Shown here: one piece after another, positions 21,302-34,297 of the stretch
How positions within the stretch are numbered: position 1 is the stretch's first letter
Layout: each line of letters begins with the position of its first letter
Assembly (NCBI GenBank): GCA_022036555.1
Contig: CM039120.1
Span: forward strand, 33,133,716-33,197,715
Source: Microstegium vimineum
Taxonomy: Eukaryota; Streptophyta; Magnoliopsida; Poales; Poaceae
Direction: 5' to 3'
Length of the DNA: 64,000 nucleotides
Program-made: the position numbers and the translations under genes
The notes under the pieces: generated by a model
Databases searched by the model: none
The model's input: only the letters and a program-made list of their open reading frames with translations
What the model was told of the DNA's origin: nothing

Positions 21302-22446
21302 TGTTGGTATTTCTTATGACTATTGGATAAATCCGCAAGCGCACAGATTATACCGTTGTAGCACTTCACCTAGGAGTATTCCAAACTATTGTAATTTATA
21401 TTTTCCCAAGAGAAAGCTGAGCTAGAAATGATAATTAGAGAGAGATCCTAGAGAGCATCTCAACTTAGTACCAACTAGTATATGGGGGTAATCGAATAAA
21501 GTGATAGGAAGGGTGATGAATGAATAAGTCAAGGTAAAAGATAACTTAGAGATAACTAGTGAGTATAGCTAGGTGGGAGGACAACGAGAGCGTATAAGTA
21601 CTCCTATGTAATTCACTCTACTTCAATACACTTATCCAATTAATTAGTCTAAACACTATAGTTTGTCTCCTCAATACAAGTATTCTAGGAGAACTTGCCT
21701 AAGAACACGTGGTGGAATACAAAGACTAGACAAGGCTGTCACTCTCTTGCTAGCTACCACAAACAATCTATGCAACAAGCGGTAACCAAGGATAAGATGA
21801 TGTATAAGCACCACGCTTACACACAACTTAGTACTTTCACTATGATCTATAACCAAAGCATCCTATGACAGACAATAATCGCATACGGGAAATGCCACAA
21901 GGATCACAGACTATTGATGTAAAGGCTAGTAATAAGCAAAAGCATATAACAAGACTATAACAAGTATAGTAATGCTCAAAGTAAATACTAAGTAAAGTAG
22001 AGGAAAAGTAATATATAGAATAAGATAAAGTCTTACGAAGAAGGAAAGATACAAGAGCTATACCAGACTTTCCAGAAGACGACTCCAGAAATCCCGAGCG
22101 TAGCTGAACTCAACTCTAACTCCCACTCTAGACTAACTACTAGAACAATCTAAGGAATAGAGCTTGTAGGCTTCTTCACCATGTATGAAGAGGGGGTATA
22201 AGCCTTTATTTATAGTGGGAGGTGGAGTAGGGGCTACTCCATCGCCACGTCATCGACCCAGGAAGCTTCAATTCTCCACCCTTGAATCCACCGCCTCTAA
22301 ACTGACTTAGAGTGAGTGGCCTTGATCTTCAACATGTGGTAAATGTGTGGGGAGGTCACCAGGCGCAACACCGACCTAGGGGTTGATCAACCGACCCCCC
22401 CTATGGGCTGTGGGCCCTGCCTTGGTCTTCTAGAACATGCCCCACT
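21302..22446 (-). mobile_element. truncated LTR of an Athila-like element (copy B)
   Basis: It starts TGTTGGTATTTCTTATGACT at 21302 and is a close match over about 1.1 kb to the LTRs at 31144 and 41956. It breaks off at 22446, where a TGTAACACCC-type LTR begins. The last third of the LTR is missing. Orientation is inferred from the intact copy, whose genes are on the minus strand. Confidence 0.7.
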
Positions 22447-25145
22447 TGTAACACCCTAAGTGTTAAGCTTGCATTTGCATATCATTTCATGAGCATGAGC
22501 AGAAGCATCATTGAATTTATGCATTCATAAGATATCATGAAATGATAACCCTAGTGATCACCTTGTTTTACATGTGTGTATGTGTTAACCTACTCCTAGC
22601 TTTGAGTGAGTTATACTTGTATAACCAAGTCCTTGATGTTTTGATCACTAATAACCACCTAGAAATACTTAGGGATGAAAATGGAACCATGTTTATGTTC
22701 ATGATCAAGTCAAACTAAGCTTTCTAGGGTTTAATCTTTTATGTTGACCCTAGGAACCTTTTTGCTTGACTTAACAAATCAACCTTGTTAATGACCTTAT
22801 TTGACAAAGTGGGTTTAAGCAAAGTTGTAGAGTTTTTAATTCTGAACAAACTTTGTTTAACCACCTTGAGGTGATTGGGACCATAACATACCCTAATTGG
22901 ACAATTAAGGCAGAATTGGGGGTTGTTTTTGTTCTCTGAAATCGCCTAAGTCCTAACTGACTTTCAGTTTGAATGTTGCTATGTTTGGGTGCTTGTAGTT
23001 TGAAATCCAAACCGTTTCAGTTCAAACAAGATACACCAAAGTTGTAGTTTGGCTATATCTCTACCAAAGTATGTATTTAGTTGAAACTAGTTTGCAGAGA
23101 TTAGGGAGTTAAGCACGTTGCAAAACATGATGTCAGGCTGCCTGATCGCGCGTTTGAACGAGCAGAGCTGCGAGCGCGCAGGTCGTGGCTGACCGCGTCA
23201 GGCATCGCGCGCCGCGTGGCAGCTGTACACCGGCGGAACCTCACGACCGCGCCGCACAATTGCCTCACTCGCTCCCTCTCCTTTCTGTCTCGCGCAAGAA
23301 AGCGCAGCGCCGCGCCATTGCCAAGCAGCAGCTCTGTCGCCGAGCTCCACCGCACAGCACACCGCCGCATTGGCTGCCAAAACGCAGCCATCGCTTCACC
23401 TTGCTCCGCTCCACAGTTTGCACTGACCAGTTGCAGCGCTAACCATGTAGGTAAGCCGGACCGCGCAGTGCAGCGGTGCCATTGTCCACAAAAGCTCCGC
23501 CGAGCTTTGCGCCGCCGTGGCCAACTCGATCCAGCCCCTCTCTTTCTCTTCTAGCTTTCGTACACAATAGCCTGGAGGATGTAGATGCTCACTGAGGCGT
23601 CAGTTGAAGTGATTAGGGTTAGGGTTCGCCGGAACGGGAACTCCGCCGCACGCGAGCACATGGCACCCGCAACGCCGGCGAGGGTCACGCTGGGCTAGAT
23701 CAGACCGCTAGGGTTCCGTGTAGGTGTAGCAATCGCTAGCCTGGCTGGAGGAAGCTTATGCTGGCCAGCGTAAGAGCAGCAGCGCCGCCGTGCCGCCATT
23801 GCCGCCGTCGAGCATGCTCCAGTGAGCCTAGGGTACAACCAGCTACATGTTTCGATGCGGGTTGCGTAGGGGAATATAGTTGTAGGGTTGGTTTGGCTGG
23901 AGATGGTCGAGCACCTCCAGTGCAGTCGGCTCTGTGGGGAAGAAGCTGACCGGTGGGTCCCGCATGTCATAGGCTCTAAGTGTTTTCTATTTTTTTGTTT
24001 CAGTTTTGTTTGCTAACTTTGGAAATGCATAACTAATTCCACGAAAATGCTAAAAATGTGAAACCAGTTTTGTTAATCTTGTTATGTTTTTACATATGCA
24101 TGAAAAATTTAATATGACATGTTGTTACTGTTCTTAACTGCTGTTTTAATAAAAATGGACAACAAGCTTTATATGCTTCATTTAACTTGTTTAAATTGTA
24201 ACTGGAGTTTGGTATGTGCTAAAATCATGGTTCTTATTGTGTTGAGTTTGTATCAGCATTGACTTCCGATGAAAAATGTTAAAATGCCAGTAACCCTTAA
24301 TTTAATTGCATGTTACAATTCTTTTGGTTAAATGCTTAATTAATTGAATGCAACCTTGTTTAAATTGCTAGCTAAGTTATATGTGTTTGCTGTGCTTGGT
24401 AATTTTTATAAATGTGTTTTTTGATTAGTAGAAGCTAAGAAAAATATGAAATCTGTTGTTTGACACTTTTCAAATTGTTTAAGTGTTTAATGCTTAAATT
24501 ATGCTTGTTCCCTTATCACCAGCAAAGATGCAATTTTAACCCTATGTTATGTATGCTTTCTGTTGATGTTGTGAATACCAAAGTAGTATCTAATTATGTA
24601 ATATGTCCTGCCTAATTTTATCATAATTTTTGGAATGTTGGTTAAAAGCTTTATAACTGTTCTAAGTGTTATGTGGAATCTGTTAAAACAACTGGAACAT
24701 GTTTTCTTGTTAGTTTTGTTTGAGCTCCTTATGTTTAGTTTCAGCAGTAGCTACAGTTCACTTTGTTGTAGATAACTTGTGCATCTACCTGTTGTTAAAT
24801 TTTCATAGCCATAACCTATATAGTTTAACCTGGGTATATTTTACAAGTTCAGCTTTAAATCTGTGTTTTCTTGTTACCTTCCAAACAACTGTGCTTAAAA
24901 TGTCTATTATGCCTTTTTAATGTTGGATATAGCTGGGGAGTTTATGGAGTGTTTTGTAGAAAATTTCATAATATTTCCAGAATGTCCAAGTTTGTAATTT
25001 TTTGTTATGTGTAGCCTCATCTACACAGTTTTCTTTCAGCTGCTGTTTTAGGTGTTTATATGCCATGTTGTGAATGTTATAAGTAATGTATACCTTGTGT
25101 AGTTAAGCAAGTAACTTAAACCATAAACATGTTTAAGTGTAGGTG
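22447..25145 (+). mobile_element. LTR-like block beginning TGTAACACCCTAAG
   Basis: It starts TGTAACACCCTAAGTGTTAA at 22447, the start shared by the chromovirus-type LTRs at 25245, 35623 and 47441. Like them it has an AT-rich first part, a GC-rich CpG-dense middle (23110-23980) and an AT-rich last part. No TG...CA end with a duplicated CCACT target site was found, so the right end is undetermined and may be deleted. The open frames over 23100-23970 are in all frames and look like leader composition, not a gene. Confidence 0.5.
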
Positions 25146-25149
25146 TAAG

Positions 25150-25244
25150 AGAGATTACCTCAGAGGAGAAGCTCGCCCATAGCATTGGTGAGATGGTCCA
25201 TTTGTTGTTGCCGCTCACGATGCTCCCTATCTCGTGAGGACGAG
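25150..25244 (-). pseudogene. fragment of the Athila-like 3' ORF (copy B)
   Basis: On the minus strand it reads RDREHRERQQQMDHLTNAMG followed by ELLL and a stop. The intact copy has DREHPELRQEFDHLTNIVGE in its extra 3' ORF (near 34460), so this is a second diverged copy cut short by the insertion at 25245. Confidence 0.6.
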
Positions 25245-28200
25245 TGTAACACCCTTGGTGTTAATCACGGGCTAAAAAGTGATTAAGATTATTTTATCAG
25301 ATCAACCGATAATCAGAGACTATAGTTCATACATCGGAAAATTATGATAAGGTATTTATTCTACTTGCCTTATATCTATTTCTATCTATATGAACTATTG
25401 GAGAAGTTTCATGAACTTCGGAATAAAAACGTCACATGGAATGACGACTTTTATAATAACCCGGTTTACTTTATAAAGCGGATATAATTATAAGAGCTCA
25501 ACCAAGTCTCACGACCTTGCCTGAAATATTCCAGTTGAACTCTACACAAAAAGTCGTGAAAGGTTCATGTTACTCGAAAACAGAGAAAATGCCCAGAAAA
25601 TATTCCGAGCCCGGATCCGAGCGCAACCGACAACGATCTTGACCGTTGTTGACCGACAATTTGGAGATATTGCATGTCGGAGCAACTTGAAGAGAAGTTG
25701 TAGATCGGATCAAGGCGAACAAATTTCGTTCAACCGCCGAGACCTGGATCAGAACCGAAATTAGCGAAACAGATGCCCGAAGATCGTCGGATTGACAGTT
25801 TTCGGTCCCCGCGTCATTTTCTCCGGGAACTCATAATTTGCAAACGGTTTGGAATTTGACTGTGCCGTTTAAAGCAATGTTGCTCAATTCGACAAGACCT
25901 TCGCAACCGTATGTTCCGGTGAAATTTTCAGTCTACGGTTTGGAATCCGGGAACTCGAAAATGAGCTCAGTGGCAGTTCGGTAATTAAATGGAAGATTTA
26001 GATGGAGGTGGGTGACAGAGTGTCGACACTTTTGTCTTCCCGAGAAAAAGCCCGCTGTTTCTCTGCCCGAGAGAAAAAGGAGAGGCCGACTCCTCCAACT
26101 CGGCATTTTCTTTTGCCAAGCCTCTCTCTCCCTTCTCCTCCCTGCCGAGCAGGCAGGCGGCCTGCTCCTGCCGGCCCTGCTCTCCGCCGCCGTGGCCAGG
26201 CAGGAGCTCTGCTCCCCTTCTCGGCGCTTGCCCCCAGGGCAGGCGCTGCTGTATGCACGCGCATCCGGCGCAGAGCGCCCAGGCCGCTGGCCTGGTGGCC
26301 GCCACGGCCCCGCGTGCCTCGCGCCCGCGCGGGCAGTGCTGGCCTGCCGCGTCGCCCCGCACGCGCCCCTGTGCCCGACGCCGGTCGCTGCCGCGTCCGC
26401 GAGCGCGCCCTTGTGGCAACTGGAAGCCGCCGTCGCTGCTCGCCCGGTGCTGGCAGGCCAGCCAGCGCCCACCCTGGCAACCCCGACCTCGATCCGGCAA
26501 CCGCTATATCATCCCCGGTCGGTTCCGCCGTCCGCCGTCAGCATCTCCGTCGTTTTTTCTGTGGAAAACTACAGAAAGGACCTATATACAAATATAAGCT
26601 CTTTACTTATTTCACTCTACATAAATGCCATGACTCATGCTTTTATATATGTCCTTTGTTTGTTTCATGAAAGTGCAGGGTGCCTGATGCAATTAGTTTT
26701 CTCCTAATTATTTTCCTTGTTCTATGCAGGAACTTTGGAAAATCATATAAAATCATAGAAAAATTGTATGGACGCCATTTAGGACGTTTTGGAATCCTTA
26801 TGAAATTCTCTACGTACTAGATCAATTGCATATTATGTTTCAGTTTGTTTTAATTGCAAGAAAAATGCTTTTGTACTGCTGCGTTTAGGAGCTTGATTGT
26901 GTAGATTAAATATTTGTCGCCGGTGTGCGTTGCTCCAAAAATTATGAAATAATTATGCTGTATTCCTTATATGATGAATGATGTTTGGTTAGAGTTTTAT
27001 GGCCGTTTGTTAAGTGGTTTGTGAGTTATGAAAATAACAAGTGTGAAACATTACTGTTTTGGCTGCATGCATAGTGTTTAGTAAATAAATGTTAACATGT
27101 GTTAAATGGTGTAATCTGTTGGTATGATGTCTACCAAAGTTGTATACAATATCATTATCTAGCTTGTGTTAAATTTTGGTAGTCATATCTCTATTGGTTT
27201 GAGAGATATGCAGTTTCTAAGTTGGAAGTTGAATCTGCCCATCTCTCTAGACAAATCTGTTTATTAGTGTTTTTTGACTAACATAAAATATGAGTCATGA
27301 ATTGTTGATGTTGAATGTATTGTAGAATTTTTCATAAGTTTTTCATATTGTCTTGATTAATATTTTTAGGAGTTGTAGATCTTGAGTTATAGCAGTTTTA
27401 ATAAGTGTTACCAAATCTGTTCATGTTTTGGACAGATGTGACTTCTTAAATTAATTCGAGTTGTTTAACTATTAAATCATCTTTTCTTGATATTAAGAAA
27501 GTTGTATACAACTTAATTAGATTTCCAAATATATAAGAACCATGTTTGTTGGATTAGTATAACTCCAGTTATGATTAGAACCGTGACTTCTATGTTGTTG
27601 TCCCGAACTTGCATGTTTGAGATAATTACTTTAACTTGTTCTTGCTAGTTTAATATATTAAGTAAACTTGATGGATGAATATTTGCCATGGTTTGACTTA
27701 AATTAAATAGTATGTCATGCTTGATGTGTTTCTCTCCTTTATGTTATGCTCGTGTTATAATTAATTAAATAACTCTAATTGCTTATTTATGTCGTTCATG
27801 ATCTTGAGTTTGTCTTAAATGGTCATATATGTGTATCTCGTGTTACCATTCTTCATATTCATGCATATGCATCTCGCATATTATTTAGATACGATAAGTG
27901 CATACATGAAGGACGTGATGATTGGACCTAACCTGAAGGTGGTGATGGTGGATGGATCTAGACGATGGAAGATCGATCAAAGTAACAAGCTGGATTAGAG
28001 ATGCTTGCCGATCGAGTCTCATCTAACATGCACTGACCTAGTGTCGGTTCCTAGGCAAGCCCCAGAGCATTACAGACCTCATATCTTTACAAATGCAATC
28101 TTAATTAAGTTATTATTATTGATGCATTAAGTTTAGGAGTTGGATGAAACCGTTGTTGCATTATACCTTGCTCACTCTACTATTATCCACTATCCTTGTT

Positions 28201-29513
28201 ACCCTATTAAATCATGTCAGTCATGCTTAGTGGGCATAGTTCGGTAGAAGTCGGGTGATTCCCATTGCCCGCAAGATGTAGGTGAATTTCCTCATCACAT
28301 GTTATGGCGTATCTCGGAATGATAGCCGGAATGGTTAATTGAACTAAGATCGGTGGAAAACTCCCTGTACTTTGGATGGGGTTGACTCGACCGTGTCAAC
28401 TAATGACTGTTTATGTTGTTGTTCGTCTAGTCATGTTGAACGCATGCCCTACACTTAACTGGAAGGATAACTCGTTCTGACCGTGAAGCCGGTACACTAT
28501 TCGGGTCGGGTTTGGATCGTGACGCATCGTGCTAGTGCGATGCGGAGAGTCGGACACAGGGGCGCGATCTAAGACCTTCACACGTGCTGGCTTTCTGGCG
28601 GCCCCTGGGTGTCGGTGGTCCCTGTTCATCCCGCGACTTTACCCGAATAGCGTCTTCGGTAACCTGTAGCTCACGTCGCTCGTGAGTGTGGTTTGTGTAG
28701 GGAATACCCCCTCAGCTGAGTAGGAATCCGATTCGAATCGCCATCGCTCCTGGTTAGAGAGCACTTGACTAGGGTGATGACAACATTTACACGACTATGA
28801 AACTAATGTTGGTGATCCGGTTCATGGAAAGCCTGGAACGATGATGGGAATCTATTGTATGCTTTAATAAACTTGTTTAGCATAGACTAGTGGCCAATGT
28901 AGATGACATGTAAATGATTAAAAGTTGATGCTACATCATTAACTGAAGGTTAAAAGAATTATCGTGCTTTTCCGCAAAATGAGTCAAGCCAATCCACTGC
29001 TATAAAGCCTGGCATAATTCTTGGTGTCATTTAATTTAGTTTATGATGGGTAAGTCTAGCTGAGGACATTCGAGTACTCAGGGTTTATCCCACCTTGTTG
29101 CAGGTGAAGGTCTCATGCTGCTAAAGGTGTAGCTAATCACCGGTGGGCTCGATGACTCTATATTATCTCTCATCTTAATGATGTTGTTGGAGGATGTCAG
29201 TATAAGCTAGCAATGTATTTCAACTTATGGTTTATAATCATTTCAAAGCAATGATGTTTTCAATAAATGGTTTTGAAACTCATACTTGTATTATTATTTG
29301 TGAACTCAAATATAATTTTATTTCCGCTGTAATCTCCATCTAAATGATTTGTATTTACTTGATCATGCGATCTTGGTTGTAAAGTTGAATTACTGAGGTT
29401 TTTCGGAACACTCGGCGGACTACCGGGTTTGTGCCAGGTTAAGTCGGTTAACCGTCTGTTACGACAGGTGATTTTCTTACTTAATCTAGTATAAATTGGG
29501 CGGTTCTGTTACA
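25245..29513 (+). repeat. left LTR of the large element, 4269 bp
   Basis: It runs TGTAACACCCTTGGTGTTAA to GGCGGTTCTGTTACA, with the 5'-TG and CA-3' ends of an LTR. The GC-rich middle (26000-26500) is probably the transcribed leader region; its overlapping open frames on both strands (Arg/Pro/Ala-rich) have no family match. The rest is AT-rich and holds no gene. Confidence 0.75.
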
Positions 29514-29514
29514 G

Positions 29515-29530
29515 CTGGTATCGGAGCACG
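29515..29530 (+). promoter_or_regulatory. primer-binding site, initiator tRNA-Met type
   Basis: CTGGTATCGGAGCACG begins two bases after the LTR end. It differs by one base from TGGTATCAGAGC, the usual complement of the tRNA-Met 3' end used by many plant LTR elements. Confidence 0.75.
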
Positions 29531-31138
29531 GTTAAGTATAATACTGTCATTTACCTGGATTTACAAACCAAAACTTTATTTTAAAAGCCTATTTGGACTA
29601 AAAATTTTTTAGCTATAGACAAGTTTGTCAAAACTAATTTGCAAAACTATGCTAGTGACAACCTCCAGTTAAGCCCAACTTAGGACTCTAGGTGTCTTAT
29701 TTAAGTACTGACTTGGGATTGCATCATATTTTTATTTACCTGTCCATATAGGTTGAAATTGTATGGGTGCCATTCACTTGAGTGGTAATGTATGGATCAA
29801 TATACCTCTACGTCTAGGCCAAGGTATGTACATATGACCGCACTATGCTACCCTGTGGTCTAATGGTCGAGGTAGACTTCATATGTGAATTAGCCATATA
29901 TGTCGATAGAATTACTTTTCTGCAACGTTGCACCTACGCTCAAGTAAGGTGAGTTGTGAGAGTATGACCGGACAACCGTCGGTCTAGGCAGTGATTATAT
30001 TGTATCGAACTGTTGCATACTTACATGTATGTTAATAGCAATATGCCCATGTGTGGGAGTAATACTTTTTGGAAAGGGTGCATATACTGCTTACATGTAT
30101 ATGGGGTGTACACCTAAGTGAGTATTAGATTTAATTTTCAGCAATGCACTATATTCATACTGTTGGGATGGACTGAAATGAAATCTTCTGTAGGTACACT
30201 AACCTTGAACACGTATGAACTAGTTAACGACTAGCTATATATCGAGAGTGTGTGTTATGCCACCGATATAGAATGTGATTGTCGCCTCAGGTTGACAATC
30301 TTGTGAGGACGAATAGGACGAGCATGCATAATCATTATTGTTGCATCATGTGTGACTATGCTCCTCCCATCCTTGCTTCTGATGATAAGTAATATATGAT
30401 CAATGTGTTGTGTTAACTTTCTTTCTAAGAAACTAGAAATGTATGCTTGTCCATGTCGCTTGAATGAGCCTTGTATGATATGCTTTGTAACGTCTCCTTG
30501 CTTGTGTGAAGAAATGTTGCTTGATCTTTACAATGCTTTACATGGTTAGCCTTGTCATGAAACACTCTACTTAATGCAACTATAAAACTTGCTATCGAAT
30601 ATCATTCTGTATGTTGCATGGTTAAGTTGATAATTGCCTTACTGAGTTAAATAATAAAAGTTGTTGTGTGAAAATGTTTTGCCTACAATGACTTGTATCC
30701 TTGGTAGGTGCTTTCGAAACATGCAAATTATAAACTTGAAGCTAGAATGCAAAACAATACATTGTTTAGTTCTTATTAAGTTGTGCCATATCATATAGTA
30801 AGTTAATACTATTGAACCTGTTGTGTAAGTGTCTTACTAGACAGTTATGCTTTAAGCTATGTCAACATTTAATCTCATGCCAATAAATATGAGAACTATA
30901 TGTGCCACATAGATGAAAAATAAATTGCCATGACTTTCTAGTAACATGCTTGCTAAGGTTTAGTAGATTGGTACACATGTTTAATATCATGAGTGTCTAT
31001 AGTAAACTTTTAATTGAAATACTTAAGTTTCTATGAATCATCTAGAAGCTTACTAGATACTAGCAATAACAGTTATCAATTCTATCCTGCTAGATATGTA
31101 AATTGATAAATGTATGTAAACACTTAAAAGTAAGGCTA
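29531..31138 (+). other. internal region of the large element, left part, no gene
   Basis: It is AT-rich with no open frame above about 75 codons and no gag zinc knuckle, protease, reverse transcriptase or integrase motif. Confidence 0.6.
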
Positions 31139-31143
31139 ATCAA
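31139..31143. repeat. target duplication ATCAA, left copy
   Basis: ATCAA directly precedes TGTTGG of the Athila-like element and recurs directly after its other end at 43634-43638. Confidence 0.9.
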
Positions 31144-32859
31144 TGTTGGTATTTCTTATGATTATTGGATAAATCCGCAAGCGCACAGATTATACCGCTG
31201 TAGCACTTCACCAAGGAGTATCCGAGGTATCGTAATTTATATTATCCCAAGAGAAAGCCTTGCTAGAAATGATAATTGGATAGAGATCCTAGAGAGCACC
31301 TCAACTTTAGTACCAACTAGTATAGGGGGGTAAACGATATATGTGATAGGAAGGGGTTGATGAATGAAGAAGCTACGGTAAAAGATACTTAGAATAGACC
31401 TCAGAGACTAGCTAGGTGGGAGGACAATGAGAAGAGTAAAGAGACTCCTATGTACTTCTTTCTACTTCAATATACTTAGCTAAATAACTAGTCTAAACAC
31501 TATAGTTTGTCTCCTCAATAGAAGTATGCTAGGCGAGGGGATAGATCAGTAGGAGGACAAAACTCCTACCGGACCGCGCCCTCTTCTTACGGGGGTCTTA
31601 CCTTTTAAGAACTTGCCTAAGAACACGTGGTGGAATACAACGACTAGACAAGGCTGTCACCTCTTGCTAGCTACCACAAACAATCCGTGCATCAAGCGAT
31701 AACCAAGGATAAGATGATGTATAAGCACCACGCTTACACACAACTTACTACTTTGACTACGATCAAATAATCAAAGAACCCTATAACAGGCAATGATCGC
31801 ATACAAGAAAGGTCACAAGGATCACAGACTATGAGTGTGAAGGCTATTAAAGAGCAAAAGCATACAACAAGACTATATCTAGTATAGAAATGCTCAAAGT
31901 AAATACTAAGTAAAGTAAAGAGAAATATATATATATATATATATTGAATAAGATAAAGTCTTACAAAGAAGGAAAGATACAAGAGCTATACCAGACTCTC
32001 CAGAAGATGACTGTGGAAATCTCGAGCACAGCTCGACTCAACTCTAACTCCCACTCTAGACTAACTCCTAGAACAATCTAAGGAATAGAGCTTGTAGGCT
32101 TTTTCTTCATGTTTAGAGAGGGGGGTGTGACCCTCTATTTATAGTAGGAGGTGGTGTAGGGGCTACTCCGGGGCCACATCAATGATCCAGGGCCTTCCAT
32201 CCTCCACCCTTGGATCCAACCGACCTTGAAACCGACCAAGGCATGGATGGTTGTGATCCAACACGTGGGGGAGAGTTATGGCGGTTGGGGGGACCCAACC
32301 GACCTAGGGGTGGTTCGGCCGAACCCCCTAGGCCAGTGGGCCCTCCCTTGCCTCCTTGGATGAGGTCCCACTAGCCAGGGACTGAGTGGGGCCTGTTTGG
32401 GCCCATTGGTGGTTCGGCTGAACCCCCCCTTGGGGGTTCTAGCCCACCTCTACTGTCCTGAGGTTGGCCCCACTTGTCATTGGTGCTAATTGCTGGTTCT
32501 GAGTTGGTTGTCACGTTTATCTCCTTGGTGTGGGCCCATGGATCCATGTGCTTTGCTTGTGAGCCGTTGAGAGGAAACACAGAGTGATCCAATGGATGGA
32601 TTCCACTCTAGAGTGCCTCTCTTGGATCATGGCCGAGAGGGGAGAGCATGGTGGGCCCATAGGGTGATCGGTCGACCCCCTATGTGGGTCCAACTGGCTC
32701 TCCTTTGCTCCATTTGTTCATTCCTGCACTTAAACACTCATGGACATGTGGAAATAGTTATTTGATAAAGTATGCTCATGATGTGTTTGTTTATCCTTGA
32801 TCCTTGGATTGGTGGCAACATTTTAGCTATGTAAAAGATGGTCATAATTTGTGCCAACA
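31144..32859 (-). repeat. 3' LTR of the Athila-like element (left in window)
   Basis: It runs TGTTGGTATTTCTTATGATT to ATTTGTGCCAACA; both ends carry the TGTTGG/CCAACA inverted repeat. It has 29 bp that the partner LTR lacks (near 32530-32560) and a longer (AT)n run near 31926. Confidence 0.88.
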
Positions 32860-32876
32860 AGATCCCCCAAGCTTAA
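32860..32876 (-). promoter_or_regulatory. polypurine tract of the Athila-like element
   Basis: On the minus strand TTAAGCTTGGGGGATCT ends directly at the 3' LTR. The AGCTTGGGGGA run is the expected primer for plus-strand synthesis and fixes the element's orientation. Confidence 0.75.
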
Positions 32877-34297
32877 CCTTTGCTCGTCCCGAGCAAACAA
32901 TCAAACTTAGCTCGATGGATCAGGAGTTGCTACTATACTTCATATTTCAAGAGTACTAAGTCTACAATAATTGTACTTCTCTTTTGAATGGAAAAGATAG
33001 CAATAAAGACTCACCCATATTACCTTAGTCCTTCATGGGGCTTATAGCTTTATCCTTTGTCTTGAGAGGTTGAGAGATAGAACAACTTGACTAGAGCACT
33101 AGTTTTTCTCGTTCTTTCACAAGTTTCATATCAGAGGTTTTGTAAGGTTTTGTAAAAGAAAACTTAGTGTTCATCAAATGGAACTCTCGAGTCGCTCATA
33201 AGGTGTATGATTCCTCACCAAGGCATATATCAAAGTTTGCCTTCTTTCTTCCTATCTCTAAAGCTTATGTGGAGCTATAGGTAGGGATCAAAAGATGTAG
33301 CAAACTTACCTTGCATATATTGTAAAGTCAAATTCCGGACCCGAGGAGAGATTTGTCATACTCTTAGATGAAGATGTGCAAGTGTGTGGAAACATGACAA
33401 ATGATCAATACTCCTCTATATGGATAATCTGTCTTTCCTAAAATTATTTTGAGACATAGCTATCTTTTTAATTTTTCTATGAGCTTTGAAGATGCTCATC
33501 ATTTCATCATTTTTTAAGAGAGCTTTGAAAATGCTCATAAAGATTAGGACTTTAGAATGCCCTTGGATTTTTTGTAATTTTGCATAGTCTATGTCTCATT
33601 TACTAGCACAAACTAGAGAGAGTTTTTCTACTTAGAGCATGGAGTATGAACTATGTGGAAATGTAAGGCATGTTTCTACGTACTTCCAGTGTAGAAGCAG
33701 CATGTATATGTGGCGTGTATGTGATCTTGATCTTGGGAGCATGATAAATCTCTCAACAAGGGTCACAAAACTTGACCAAACTCAACACAAAGCAAGAAGC
33801 TTATGTAGAAAGCTTATATCATGAAAGATTATGTATGGCTTTGGTACGAATTGTCACCATTGAGGAACATCAAAGTGTTTTTATCATTTTAATAAATAAG
33901 ACTCCGATAGTCATTCTTGCTTAGAACAATATTATAGCAGCTCTTATCTTGTCATATCATGTCTCACAACAACTTAGACTTAGTTACGACATTTGCAACC
34001 CACAAAGTTTGAGGTTCATGATGGTTTCTTTTCAAGCCAAGTAATTCATACTTAAAGAAGTACCAAGTTGTAAACTAAGTTCTAGAGAAACACTTAGCAG
34101 AGCAACTATTCATCGTTTCCATAGGAGATATTAATTTTCATGGAATATGTGAGAGTAGAGAAAGTCTTTTTATTTTATTTTATATGCAGATTTTAAATGC
34201 AAAGCTATGATAAGCAAGAGAATGCATAAGTATAAATGCAGAAATTAAAAACTTACCTTAGTGGGGGGAGGGAACCTCCCCCAAGCTTGTCTTTTGC
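32877..34297 (-). other. Athila-like 3' non-coding region
   Basis: There is no frame longer than about 60 codons over most of this stretch. The CTCGGGACGAGCAAAGGTTAA phrase (minus) beside the polypurine tract and a second run of CCTCCCCCAAGCTTG near 34274 suggest a duplicated polypurine-like site. Confidence 0.55.

Noticed and set aside
23101..23970. GC-rich frames of 60-112 codons
   Set aside because: Same situation as other TGTAACACCC-type LTR leaders; nothing conserved.
25933..26707. Six overlapping frames up to 231 codons on both strands
   Set aside because: They lie in the GC-rich part of a 4.3-kb LTR, are open in many frames at once and have no domain.
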